Source: an uncultured Latescibacterota bacterium (lineage in GTDB: Bacteria > Latescibacterota > UBA2968). Taken from it: a stretch of 64,000 nucleotides of DNA. Shown piece after piece: positions 42,894-51,299 of this stretch. The number at the start of each line of letters is the position of its first letter. Position 1 is the first letter of the stretch. The notes beneath the pieces are model-generated. The model did not search any database. It worked only from the letters and a program-made list of their open reading frames with translations, and was not told the DNA's origin. The stretch is taken from contig OX638329.1 of the NCBI GenBank assembly GCA_951812755.1, forward strand, positions 667,339 through 731,338, written 5' to 3'. Position numbers and translations under genes: made by a program.

Positions 42894-45279
42894 TGTATAG
42901 GCACAGCGCGATTGTAGCGATGAGGATGATAATGCCGCCGAGTGTGATCCATCGCGTGGTGGCTGTGATGGGGTCGCGGTAGGTGAGTTCGACGATGTGT
43001 TCGCCGGGTTCAAGTGCGACTGCAGTCCAGAGGTAGTTGGCGCGAATGAGGGGTTTGGGTTGTCCGTTGACGGTGGCAGTCCAGTTGGGGTGGTGGTTTT
43101 GCGAGATGACGAGGATGCGGGGTCCGGATGCTGTTGTGCTGAGTTTGAGATAGCCCTGGTGTTCGTTGTATTCGAGGCGTTCGATGCTGTCTGTTTCGCT
43201 GGCGTTGGGGGTGGAGGTGATGCCGGGGTGTTCTTCGATGAGTGCTGTTTGCGTGGGGTTGGTATTGGGGTCGGTCAGTTTTTGCAGGATCTGATTTTCA
43301 TCGGGGATGATTTCGTATTGGGGTGCGAGATAAAACCACGGTAGCGCGCCGGGGTTGCGGTAGATGTGCAGTCCCTGACGCCCGGCAATTTTTTGGAGAT
43401 AGGGGATGTTCAGTTCATAAGGTGCGACGATGTATCTGGTGTTGAGGAGGTTGCGGATCGCGGGATTGGGGTTGTAGAGTGCATCGGATTTGAGGATGTG
43501 GTCGTAGCGCTGGATGGTAAAGTCGTTAAATCCGGTTACGAGGTCTATGCCGGGCAAGGGCATCTGGTTGTGATCGGGCAGGGCGAGTACGCGGAAGAGG
43601 GTGTTGTCGCGTTTGAGGAAGGCGACGGCGTCGGCGTTGACGCGCTCCTGTGGTGGTACGCGGTTGGGGTTGACGTAGTTGAGAAATAGTTTATCGATGC
43701 GCCAGGTGTCGATGAGGATGACGGTGAGGATGATGAGGAAGAAGGCGTGGATTTTGAGTTTGTTTTGTGCGCGGAGATACGAGATGACGGTGAGTATGCC
43801 GACGAAGAGTGCGGCGAGCAATGCGCCCTGTCCTGTGAGGGGGAGGTTATTTCGGGCGATTTGCAGGCGGGTGAAGGATGTATCTCTGGTTTTCGCTATA
43901 ATCTCTTGCCAGGCGGATATGTCCGTCCAGACGATGTTTTGCCACAGGGATAGGAGTGTAGAAGGAGCAAAGGCGAATAGGAGGAGGATTGCGGTGCATA
44001 TTCCGCCTGCGATGCCGAGTTTTTTTGCGGTATCAGGGGTGACGCTATCGGTTATGAGGCGGTGGAGGCCGTACGCGCCGAGGGCGCATAGTGCAAAGGA
44101 GAAGAGGAAGGCGATCATGCCGGGGGCGCGCAATACGCTGACGCCCGGGACGAGGTGGTAAAGGAGTTTGTGCAGGGGTGTGTGTGGCCCGAGTGCGTAG
44201 GCGGTGGCGAGTATGAAGAGGCCGAGGAGGAATGCGATGTGGGTTTTTTTGCGCGTGCGCGAGAGGGCGAGGATGGCGAAGAAGAGGGGGACGATGCCGA
44301 CGTATTCCGAGTTTCCTTTGAAGGCGTTGCGTCCCCAGTATTTGTGGGTTGTTGTGTTTGTGTCAAAGCTGACGAATTCGGGGATGACGAGGGCGAATAT
44401 TTCTTCGGGGTGAAGCGACCAGGATGAGGCGAATGCATAATTGTCGTCGGTCTGTTGTTCGGTGGCGGCGCGTTTTGACGATGTTTTTGTGTTCCAGTAT
44501 TGGGGGATGAGGCCTTCTGCACCTATGCCGAGGCCCAGGCAGATCGCGCCTGCTGATAGGAGGGTTTGATAGAGGGCGGTTTTTGTGTTTCGAGTACGGA
44601 ACAGGTCCCATAAGAGTTTGTAGAGAAAGAGCAGGCCCAGTGCCCAGAGGGCAAAGTAGGCCATCTGTAGATGCGGGCTGTAGATGGCGATGCCGACGGT
44701 GCCGCCGAGGATTAAAAAGTAGATGATGCGCCGCGTGTCCATGCCCCGGTTGAGTGCCCAATACATGAGGGGAAAGAGGCCGATGACGGTCATTTTTGCG
44801 AAGTGCCCGGCGTGCGTGAAGGTGAGGAATGCCGGGGCAGAGGCGTAGGCCGCACCTGCGATGAGGGCGGCGAGGGGATGGAGGCCAAAGCTGCGTGCGC
44901 AGAGGTACATGAAGTAGCCGGCTGTGAACATGGCAAAGATATAACGCCAGCCAAAATAGCGGTGTTCGCTGGTGAAGAGGTCGATGATGACGAGGGGATA
45001 GTATTGGGATCGCAGCGCGGCTGATTCCGGGGTGCCGCCCATGAATCGGCTCCAGTTTTTTGGCGGCAATTTGTTCAGGGCTTCTGCAAAGGGTTCATTG
45101 CCTCTGTGAAATTCTGCACCGGTGTCGCTGCCGTAGATCACATCGCCGGTGATGAGGAAGTGATAGAAATAGCCGGCGGTGAGCAGGGCAAAGAATACAA
45201 TGGGTACCCATGGGCGCGATAGGAGGTTGGTGAGATTGTGAGGGGGGGATGATTTCGGAGGCGTACGGCGGGAGGGCAT
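42868..45279 (-). CDS. YfhO-like large membrane protein
   Basis: The 803-residue protein has about 12 transmembrane helices, a large soluble segment (about 500-770) and a final helix. The opening (PWVPIVFFALLTAGYFYHFL, then GDVIYGSDTGAEFHRGNEPF) and the C-terminal NHHPNWTATVNGQPKPLIRA with VALEPGEHIVELTY are characteristic of YfhO family proteins. These are linked to glycosylation of cell-wall polymers and share GT-C features. It lies in the glycan block directly after the Septu genes (stop 3 bp from ptuB on the same strand). The exact sugar transferred is unknown. Confidence 0.8.
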   Translation of the reverse strand: MPSRRTPPKSSPPHNLTNLLSRPWVPIVFFALLTAGYFYHFLITGDVIYGSDTGAEFHRGNEPFAEALNKLPPKNWSRFMGGTPESAALRSQYYPLVIIDLFTSEHRYFGWRYIFAMFTAGYFMYLCARSFGLHPLAALIAGAAYASAPAFLTFTHAGHFAKMTVIGLFPLMYWALNRGMDTRRIIYFLILGGTVGIAIYSPHLQMAYFALWALGLLFLYKLLWDLFRTRNTKTALYQTLLSAGAICLGLGIGAEGLIPQYWNTKTSSKRAATEQQTDDNYAFASSWSLHPEEIFALVIPEFVSFDTNTTTHKYWGRNAFKGNSEYVGIVPLFFAILALSRTRKKTHIAFLLGLFILATAYALGPHTPLHKLLYHLVPGVSVLRAPGMIAFLFSFALCALGAYGLHRLITDSVTPDTAKKLGIAGGICTAILLLFAFAPSTLLSLWQNIVWTDISAWQEIIAKTRDTSFTRLQIARNNLPLTGQGALLAALFVGILTVISYLRAQNKLKIHAFFLIILTVILIDTWRIDKLFLNYVNPNRVPPQERVNADAVAFLKRDNTLFRVLALPDHNQMPLPGIDLVTGFNDFTIQRYDHILKSDALYNPNPAIRNLLNTRYIVAPYELNIPYLQKIAGRQGLHIYRNPGALPWFYLAPQYEIIPDENQILQKLTDPNTNPTQTALIEEHPGITSTPNASETDSIERLEYNEHQGYLKLSTTASGPRILVISQNHHPNWTATVNGQPKPLIRANYLWTAVALEPGEHIVELTYRDPITATTRWITLGGIIILIATIALCLYNEKTHNTN

Positions 45280-45282
45280 AGT

Positions 45283-46059
45283 TTATATCCAGGTTTGAGG
45301 TTGTTGTGCGAGGATGAGTTCGCTGAGAGGGCTGAAGTAAGACCGGTTTGTCGTGAAGAAAGGTGTCAACTGTCCATTCTCATCCGGTATTAACACGTCG
45401 CGTATCCAGGCGTTCATCGTATCTGGATCGTCCGGGTCGCCAATTTGTCCCGACTCTTCCTCGAGATCGTTCCATTGTTTCGCTCGCGCTAACTGGAGCC
45501 GTTTCGCGTTGAGGTTCAGAATCTCAATGGTTCGTCTTACATGAGAGACAGGAATACCCTCCGATTTACACGCTTTCTTATCAACTTCGATCTCGCCATT
45601 GACAAGTACCTTCGTAAGCAACGGCAAAGCAGGCAGTTTTCGAGGATCTAAAAAATTCGCCTCGTTGAGGTCCCCCTTTGCCTGACCACAACTCATGTTG
45701 TCTCTTACTGGCCTAAGGTATCGATCTTCATCGTGGCTTTTTTCAGATGGTGCATACGTGGACGATGTTCCACCTTTGCAGCAAGCAATCATATTGGTGA
45801 CATCAACCTCTCTCGCGGCTCCCTGCTGCGGATCGTTTCGTGGAATGATGTGTTCAATCTGACGATCTGTCTCAGTGAGATTAATCTCGCAGTAGCCGCA
45901 CAATCCGTGCTGAACAGCAATCAACCTTTCAATGAGTTCTTTGTGGGATGCGCCTTGATTGTGGTCGCGGAATGCGTCCCAATTCGCCTTAACTTCCACG
46001 GAATTTCGGTATTGAGCAAGGCCAGAAGTAGGATTGTTCAATTCTCGAATTTTCTTCAT
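45283..46059 (-). CDS. ptuB: Septu PtuB-like HNH endonuclease
   Basis: The 258-residue protein has the TIGR02646/PtuB pattern: GLCGYCEINL (zinc and core cysteines, about 53-62), QIEHIIPRN (HNH His, about 67-75) and a later CCKGG. In Septu systems PtuB is the nuclease that acts with the PtuA ATPase against phage. The start overlaps the end of the ATPase gene by 4 nt (ATGA), so both are made together. No retron reverse transcriptase is present, which favours a stand-alone Septu system. Confidence 0.75.
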   Translation of the reverse strand: MKKIRELNNPTSGLAQYRNSVEVKANWDAFRDHNQGASHKELIERLIAVQHGLCGYCEINLTETDRQIEHIIPRNDPQQGAAREVDVTNMIACCKGGTSSTYAPSEKSHDEDRYLRPVRDNMSCGQAKGDLNEANFLDPRKLPALPLLTKVLVNGEIEVDKKACKSEGIPVSHVRRTIEILNLNAKRLQLARAKQWNDLEEESGQIGDPDDPDTMNAWIRDVLIPDENGQLTPFFTTNRSYFSPLSELILAQQPQTWI

Positions 46060-47342
46060 TGCGACTCGGCCATCTTTTTGAATAGCTTGCGCCGCTTGAT
46101 TTCGAGATCGGCCCTGTTGAGGGCGTAATCGCGGGGTGAGCGTTTTTCGAGTTCTCGCCTGAGCTTTAAGGCTTCCTTTGTTTCGCCCTGTCCTTCGCTG
46201 ATCAGACGCCGGTATTCATCCAAGGCTTTTGTGAAGTCGTTCTCGGGTCTTTCGCTCACGCCCATTACCACGGAGAGTACATCTCCCGCTTCAGCACCAT
46301 AAGTTGCCCCTGCCGGTGCTCCGGCGAGAATGTCGTCGCCATCTCGGTATAGTTCTACAATGCGTTGTGGCTTGACGGTTGTGAGTACCTGAGGGCTGTG
46401 GGTGGAGACGATGAATTGCGCGTTGGGGAATGTCCGCATGAGGTCGCCCAGGATGCGCTGTTGCCACGCCGGATGCAGATGGAGTTCTATTTCGTCAATG
46501 AGGACGATGGCTTCGGATTGGAGTGGGTCGTCCATGTGCGGGTTGCCCTGTGCCATGCGCCGTGCGAGGTCCGCCGCCAGTGCGAGTACGATGCGATAGC
46601 CACCGCTCAATTGGTTGAGGGAGAGTTTTTCTGCCCGGCCTTCCTCGGGTTTTTGGGATACGACAAAACGAAGTGGATTTAACTCGATACGCGGATTGGA
46701 TACTTCCGGGAGCATGGAGGAGATCGCCTGGCGAATCACGGATACATCTTTTAGCTGATAATCGAAATCGCGCCGCTCCCTCCGTTCTCGAAGCTCTTCG
46801 TTTTCCTTAAAATAAAACCAGGTCAAGAGACCCTCGAAGTCCGTGCGAGCAGAGAGGGCACCTTCCAGCGCGGCACGACGAGAGGGCTTATATTGGGAAC
46901 CGCGTTGCGACAATACCCAGTCCGGCATATCGGATAACATGCGATCAGTGCCATAGAAGGCGACAATTGGCATATCTTCCTCTTTTGTCGCAAGTGACTC
47001 GTCTAATGCGGGTCGGATCGCATCATTTACGGCTATTCTACGCTCTTCCTCTCGTTCATCTGTCGCTTCCTTCCCGTACCGTTCCCCTATAATTCCATCT
47101 ATTGACTCGACCACGATCCGAGGAGATGCCGCACCCTCGCGCCAATCCTCCTCGGAGAGATCAAAGGACAATTCATCGAGAAAAGATCCCAGCCACTCTC
47201 CCAAACCCACAGCAATCGCGCTCAGAACGGTTGTTTTGCCGTGTCCATTGTCGCCGTGCAACACGGTTAGCTTTCGGTCAAGAGATAGCTCGAGGTTTTC
47301 TATGGCGCGATAATTTTCAATTGTTACGGATTTCAATTTCAC
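46056..47342 (-). CDS. ptuA: Septu PtuA-like AAA/ABC-type ATPase
   Basis: The 428-residue ATPase of the RecF/SMC-like AAA_21/23 group opens MKLKSVTIENYRAIENLEL. It has Walker A GDNGHGKTT (about 31-39), an ABC signature-like LSGGYRIVLALA (about 224-235), Walker B AIVLIDEIELHLHPAW (about 259-274) and the H-loop STHSPQ (about 295). There is no TOPRIM domain, which separates it from OLD nucleases. Its partner HNH gene overlaps. In Septu, PtuA senses infection and licenses PtuB; this role is taken from the family. The pair sits inside a glycan gene block, as defence genes often do. Confidence 0.75.
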   Translation of the reverse strand: MKLKSVTIENYRAIENLELSLDRKLTVLHGDNGHGKTTVLSAIAVGLGEWLGSFLDELSFDLSEEDWREGAASPRIVVESIDGIIGERYGKEATDEREEERRIAVNDAIRPALDESLATKEEDMPIVAFYGTDRMLSDMPDWVLSQRGSQYKPSRRAALEGALSARTDFEGLLTWFYFKENEELRERRERRDFDYQLKDVSVIRQAISSMLPEVSNPRIELNPLRFVVSQKPEEGRAEKLSLNQLSGGYRIVLALAADLARRMAQGNPHMDDPLQSEAIVLIDEIELHLHPAWQQRILGDLMRTFPNAQFIVSTHSPQVLTTVKPQRIVELYRDGDDILAGAPAGATYGAEAGDVLSVVMGVSERPENDFTKALDEYRRLISEGQGETKEALKLRRELEKRSPRDYALNRADLEIKRRKLFKKMAESQ

Positions 47343-47486
47343 GATCGCACCTCCTGTATTGTGGATTTAGCCCAGTGTCGTGTGGTATCTGGCGCGGTAA
47401 TTTTCTTGTCACCGTGCCGATCCCAATTGATTGTATCTATATAGTAAATCAGTCGCTGCGTCAAGTGCCGTACAATATAATTGTGC

Positions 47487-47520
47487 TGTCATCGCGGCAG
47501 GGTGTTAGCCGCGATCCAGT
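47487..47520. repeat. CATCGCGGCAGGG palindromic repeat
   Basis: GTCATCGCGGC...GCCGCGATCCAGTG is a family member upstream of ptuA. The next bases (CATCCGCGATCCAG, about 47561-47574) form part of the coding end of the GT-C gene. Confidence 0.65.
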
Positions 47521-47548
47521 GATTTTGCCTTTTCATCTGCGTCATCCA

Positions 47549-49051
47549 TTAATCCGTTTCATCCGCGATCCAGATGCGCGCTGAGTAGATGGCGATGAGT
47601 ATGAGGCAGATTACGACGAGGGTGAGCGCGAGGGTCATTGTTGGGCTGAGGATATTTGTGCGCAGGACATTGACCCACCACATGTCGATGAGGTCGTAGT
47701 TTTTCAGAGATCCGGAGACGAAACGTTCGGTGCCAGAGGAGATGGTGTAGTTGAGCGAATCCCCGGTTATGAGGCGGTGGATTGCCGAGGTGAGCTGGTA
47801 GTAGCCGCCGATAATGGGGGATAGATTGGGCGAAAAGAGCAAATCGCCCATCTGATGGGGCGCGAAGATTATCGCGCCTATTTTTTTGTCCTGTACGAAG
47901 TGCGTAAAAAGATAGGGGTTCATCAATGCGCCGGGGAGTTGTGCGAAGAAGCCGAGGACGGTGAGGTAGCGCGTCCATTTGATATCGGCGAGGACGCCGA
48001 GTGGGAAGATACAAAAGGGGAGGATGGGGAGCAAATAACGCGGTCCCCACGAGGATCCGGCGTGCCAGTCGATCATGGGTAAAAGGAGGACAAATAGGAT
48101 CAGGGTGAAGCCGAAAAAGAGGCGTGCTTCGTTTGGATGCGATGATTTGAATTTGTGATAGGCGATGGGGAGGAGGCATATCAGGGGGAAAAAGAAGATG
48201 AGGCCCCGTCCCGTGCTGAAGAGCAGGCCGTAAAAGGCGGTGAAGATCTGCGTGGGTATAAAGGCGAGATAGCCGCCTTTTTGGGCGAGGATGTCGAGGT
48301 GGTATCCGGTGTGTAAGATGTTGCCGTAACGCAGGTGGTTGTGATAGGCGATGAGAAGACAGGCTGCGACGATGGGCGATAAGAAGATGGCGAGACGCGA
48401 TGTGGAATAGTGGGTGCGGCGCATATAGAGCAGGGGGATTGGCAGGAGGATGAGGGTGTAGAATTTGGTGAGGATGGCAATGGCAAAACCAATCCCTGCG
48501 AGGATGGGTGAGGGATGGCGTTTGATGAGGCTGTGTGTTGCGATGAGCAGGCCGAGTCCGACGAGTGGTTCTGGATATCCATATCCGGAGTATGGAAAGA
48601 CCATTGTGCTCAGTGCAAAAGCGCCTGTGAGCCACTTTGTGGTGGATGGTGGGTAATTGAATGATTGGATGATGAAATAAAAGAAGAGGACCCACAGGGC
48701 GGATATGACCACGTTGGTCATTGAGGTGGTGAACATGGTGAGGTAGTCTGCGGGGATATTGGGAAAGATGCCAGTGAGCAGGAGGCCAATGGCGTAGAAG
48801 GGTATTTCTGCGAGGGGCATGCCAGGTCCGTATTTGGAGTAATGGCGTCCAGATGAGGTAATCGCATCGCGGTGTTTTTGCATTTCGGGCAGGGTGAAAC
48901 TTTCGTCGGAGATGACGAGGTCGCCATCGCGCATTAGGCTTTGCGCGGTGAGATAATTCCAAAGTCCATCGCCTCCGTAGTGTCCGCCCGCTGTGAGTGC
49001 GTAGATGCAGAGGAGGAAGATGAAGAGATGGGTTGTGGTTCGTTTAGTCAT
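47549..49051 (-). CDS. Polytopic GT-C-like glycosyltransferase
   Basis: The 500-residue protein has about 11 transmembrane helices. After the first comes GGDGLWNYLTAQSLMRDGDL, an acidic loop like those in GT-C enzymes. HYSKYGPGMPLAEIPFYAIG and a C-proximal WHAGSSWGPRYLLPILPF are also typical of this group in glycan clusters. The end (SARIWIADETD) reads into intergenic repeat sequence. The substrate is not known. Confidence 0.7.
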   Translation of the reverse strand: MTKRTTTHLFIFLLCIYALTAGGHYGGDGLWNYLTAQSLMRDGDLVISDESFTLPEMQKHRDAITSSGRHYSKYGPGMPLAEIPFYAIGLLLTGIFPNIPADYLTMFTTSMTNVVISALWVLFFYFIIQSFNYPPSTTKWLTGAFALSTMVFPYSGYGYPEPLVGLGLLIATHSLIKRHPSPILAGIGFAIAILTKFYTLILLPIPLLYMRRTHYSTSRLAIFLSPIVAACLLIAYHNHLRYGNILHTGYHLDILAQKGGYLAFIPTQIFTAFYGLLFSTGRGLIFFFPLICLLPIAYHKFKSSHPNEARLFFGFTLILFVLLLPMIDWHAGSSWGPRYLLPILPFCIFPLGVLADIKWTRYLTVLGFFAQLPGALMNPYLFTHFVQDKKIGAIIFAPHQMGDLLFSPNLSPIIGGYYQLTSAIHRLITGDSLNYTISSGTERFVSGSLKNYDLIDMWWVNVLRTNILSPTMTLALTLVVICLILIAIYSARIWIADETD

Positions 49052-49077
49052 TGGTGGTCAGTGGTTAGTTATCCATT

Positions 49078-49228
49078 GTAGGGGCGAGGCATGCCTCGCC
49101 CGTCATCGCGGCCCCTGCTTAAAGCATACAGGGGCAGGCTATGGTGTAAGCCGCGATCCAGAAGGTTTTGTTTTTAAGGTTGTCATTGCGGCATGGTGTT
49201 AGCCGCAATCCAGAAGGTTTTGTTTTTG
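49078..49228. repeat. Cluster of three palindromic repeats
   Basis: GTAGGGGCGAGGC...GCCTCGCCC (49078-49101) is followed by a CATCGCGGC repeat interrupted by a CCCCTGC...GCAGGGG hairpin (49102-49168), and then an ATTGCGGCATGG...AGCCGCAATCCAGAAGG member (49183-49220). The last one overlaps the 3' end of the next gene and encodes its final residues. Confidence 0.7.
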
Positions 49229-50329
49229 TCGTGATTTAACAATTTTTAAATACACTTCTTCTTGCGCTTGTGCCGTGCGGTCCCAGGTGAATTGTGCAGC
49301 CCATTTTCTCCCTGCTATACCCAGGCGTTTGCGCAGGAAGGGGGCGCTGAGCAGGCGTTTCATGGCGTTGGTGAGTGCGCCGGGATTTTCCGATGGGACG
49401 AGGAGTCCGGTTTCATCGGCGCGGATGGCATCTGCGAGTCCGGGGATGTCGGTGCCTATGACGGCTTTGGCTGCGGCTGCGGCTTCAATGGCGACAATGC
49501 CCCAGCCTTCGTAGCGCGAGGGGGTGCAGACGAAGAGGGCATGGCCCATGAGGATGTTTTTTTGTTCGGGTGTGACAGCGCCGGTAAATTCGACGCGGTT
49601 TGCGATGTTGAGATCATTGGCGATAGATCGTATTTCGCGTTTGCTTTGCGGGGTTCCTCGTCCTGAGAGGATGAGGCGAATGTCGGGGGCGTTGAGTTTG
49701 GCAAAGGCGGATAGGAGGATGTCGATGCCTTTGTTGTGGATGTCCATGCGCCCAAAATAGAGGATGTAGTTCTCTTCTGTCCATGGGGCTTCGAAACAGA
49801 TTTGATCGACGCCGGTATAGACGAGGTGAAAGTGCGCGTTTGTCGCGCGCTTTTCAAGCTGGCGTGTGACTGTGGGCGAGATGGTCAGTATGTGGGGGTG
49901 AAGGCGCAGGGCGCGTTGTTCGGCTTTGCGGGCAATGTGACCGAGCAGGGGATATTTTGCGATGGCGTGGTTGTCCATGAAGTGGAAGAATTCGAGGAGG
50001 CTGTTGCGCCTTTTTTTTGCGGATACGAAGAGGGGGGCAAAGGCAGAGAATTGATGCACCCACAGGTCGGTGTTTGCGCGGGCGATTTCGCGGGAGGCAT
50101 AGTGGGCAAAGCTCATTCGGCTGAGGAGATACGAGCGGTCTGATCCCACGCGGCGGATGTGTACGCCGTCTCTGGTTTCTTCTCTGGGCGCGTTGGGATA
50201 TGCGCCTGATAGAATGGTGATCTGGTGTTTGTGCGATAGACGACGGGCTATTTCCCATGTGCGCAGGGCACCACCCCCACCACACCAGGGGTTGTCGATG
50301 TCGTCGTATAGGGTGTGTAAGATGTTCAT
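49199..50329 (-). CDS. GT4 family glycosyltransferase
   Basis: The 376-residue GT-B protein has an acceptor half (1-170) and a donor half (180-360). Typical GT4 marks are YFGRMDIHNKGIDILLSAF, RLILSGRG, CTPSRYEGWGIVAIEAAAA and GLADAIRADETGLLV, the E(x7)E-type region. It adds a sugar from a nucleotide donor in the cytosol. It starts 1 bp after the heptose kinase stop, so it is in that operon. The last residues (KQNLLDCG) are encoded by a palindromic intergenic repeat, which means the native C-terminus was replaced or extended. Confidence 0.85.
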   Translation of the reverse strand: MNILHTLYDDIDNPWCGGGGALRTWEIARRLSHKHQITILSGAYPNAPREETRDGVHIRRVGSDRSYLLSRMSFAHYASREIARANTDLWVHQFSAFAPLFVSAKKRRNSLLEFFHFMDNHAIAKYPLLGHIARKAEQRALRLHPHILTISPTVTRQLEKRATNAHFHLVYTGVDQICFEAPWTEENYILYFGRMDIHNKGIDILLSAFAKLNAPDIRLILSGRGTPQSKREIRSIANDLNIANRVEFTGAVTPEQKNILMGHALFVCTPSRYEGWGIVAIEAAAAAKAVIGTDIPGLADAIRADETGLLVPSENPGALTNAMKRLLSAPFLRKRLGIAGRKWAAQFTWDRTAQAQEEVYLKIVKSRQKQNLLDCG

Positions 50330-50330
50330 G

Positions 50331-51299
50331 TTATTGTATGGCGTTTATGAGTTCATCAACCGATACGGTGTCAACGCCTACTTTGCCGACGACGATGCCG
50401 CCTGCGAGGTTGCCTATATAAGCGGCTTCGGCGGGTGATGCGCCCGAGATGAGGGCGAGGGTATAGACTGCGGCTGTGGTGTCGCCTGCGCCAGAGACGT
50501 CGAATACATCGCGGGCGGTGGCCGGGATGTGGGTGACGCGACCGTCTGATTCGAAGAGGGCGACGCCTTTTTCGCTGCGGGTCATATAGACTTGTGCGAT
50601 CTGGTATTCTTTGACGAGGCGATGTCCGGTGTTGATGATTGTTTTTTCGTCGGTATTGTCCAGGTTGAATACGCCGAGTGCTTCAGTTTGGTTGGGCGAG
50701 ATGGCGGTGATGCCCCGATATTTGTCGAAGTTGCGGCCTTTTGGATCGACGATGATGGGACAGGTGTTGCGGCGCACGGTGTCCATGAGGTCGGGTGTGA
50801 CGACGCCTTTGGCATAGTCGGATACAAAGATGGCGTCAGGTGCGTGTGCGACTGCGTCGCGCAGTTGGCGGAGGAGTTTGCCTGTGACGGGATGGGTGAC
50901 TTCTCTATCTATGCGCATCATTTGCTGTTGTTGTCGGTATTGCGTGTGTCCCATGATGCGCGTTTTTGATGTTGTGGGGCGATGCGGTGTTTCGACGATG
51001 CCTGAGAGGTCAATGCCTTCTTTGTTTAGTGCGGTTTTGAGGTGTTGGCCATTGAGGTCCTGTCCGATGACGCCGGCAGCGGTGACGTGGGCACCGAGTA
51101 CGCGCAGGTTATAAGCGACGTTGGCGGCACCTCCGGGGCGATGGGTTTCGGATTCGATATTGACGACGGGCACGGGTGCTTCGGGAGAGATGCGTCTGGT
51201 TACGCCCCACAGGTAGTGGTCGAGCATGAGGTCGCCGATAACTGTGATGCGGCGATTGGAAAATGAATTGAGTATTTCGCGGAGGCGGTCCCGGGTCAT
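50331..51299 (-). CDS. rfaE1: D-glycero-beta-D-manno-heptose 7-phosphate kinase
   Basis: The start is placed at MTRDRLREIL (51299), overlapping the upstream stop by 4 nt (ATGA); 322 residues. It is a PfkB-type sugar kinase: GDLMLDHYLWG and RISPEAPVPVV near the front, the substrate loop GGAANVAYNLRVLG, and the anion hole/catalytic motif DVSGAGDTT near residue 255. RISPEAPVPVV is diagnostic of the HldE/RfaE kinase. It makes heptose-1,7-bisphosphate in the ADP-heptose pathway. The next two steps are encoded just upstream. Confidence 0.9.
   Translation of the reverse strand: MTRDRLREILNSFSNRRITVIGDLMLDHYLWGVTRRISPEAPVPVVNIESETHRPGGAANVAYNLRVLGAHVTAAGVIGQDLNGQHLKTALNKEGIDLSGIVETPHRPTTSKTRIMGHTQYRQQQQMMRIDREVTHPVTGKLLRQLRDAVAHAPDAIFVSDYAKGVVTPDLMDTVRRNTCPIIVDPKGRNFDKYRGITAISPNQTEALGVFNLDNTDEKTIINTGHRLVKEYQIAQVYMTRSEKGVALFESDGRVTHIPATARDVFDVSGAGDTTAAVYTLALISGASPAEAAYIGNLAGGIVVGKVGVDTVSVDELINAIQ

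Noticed and set aside
45283..47342. Retron with ATPase and HNH effector
   Set aside because: No reverse transcriptase or msr/msd-like structure is visible beside the pair, so Septu is preferred.
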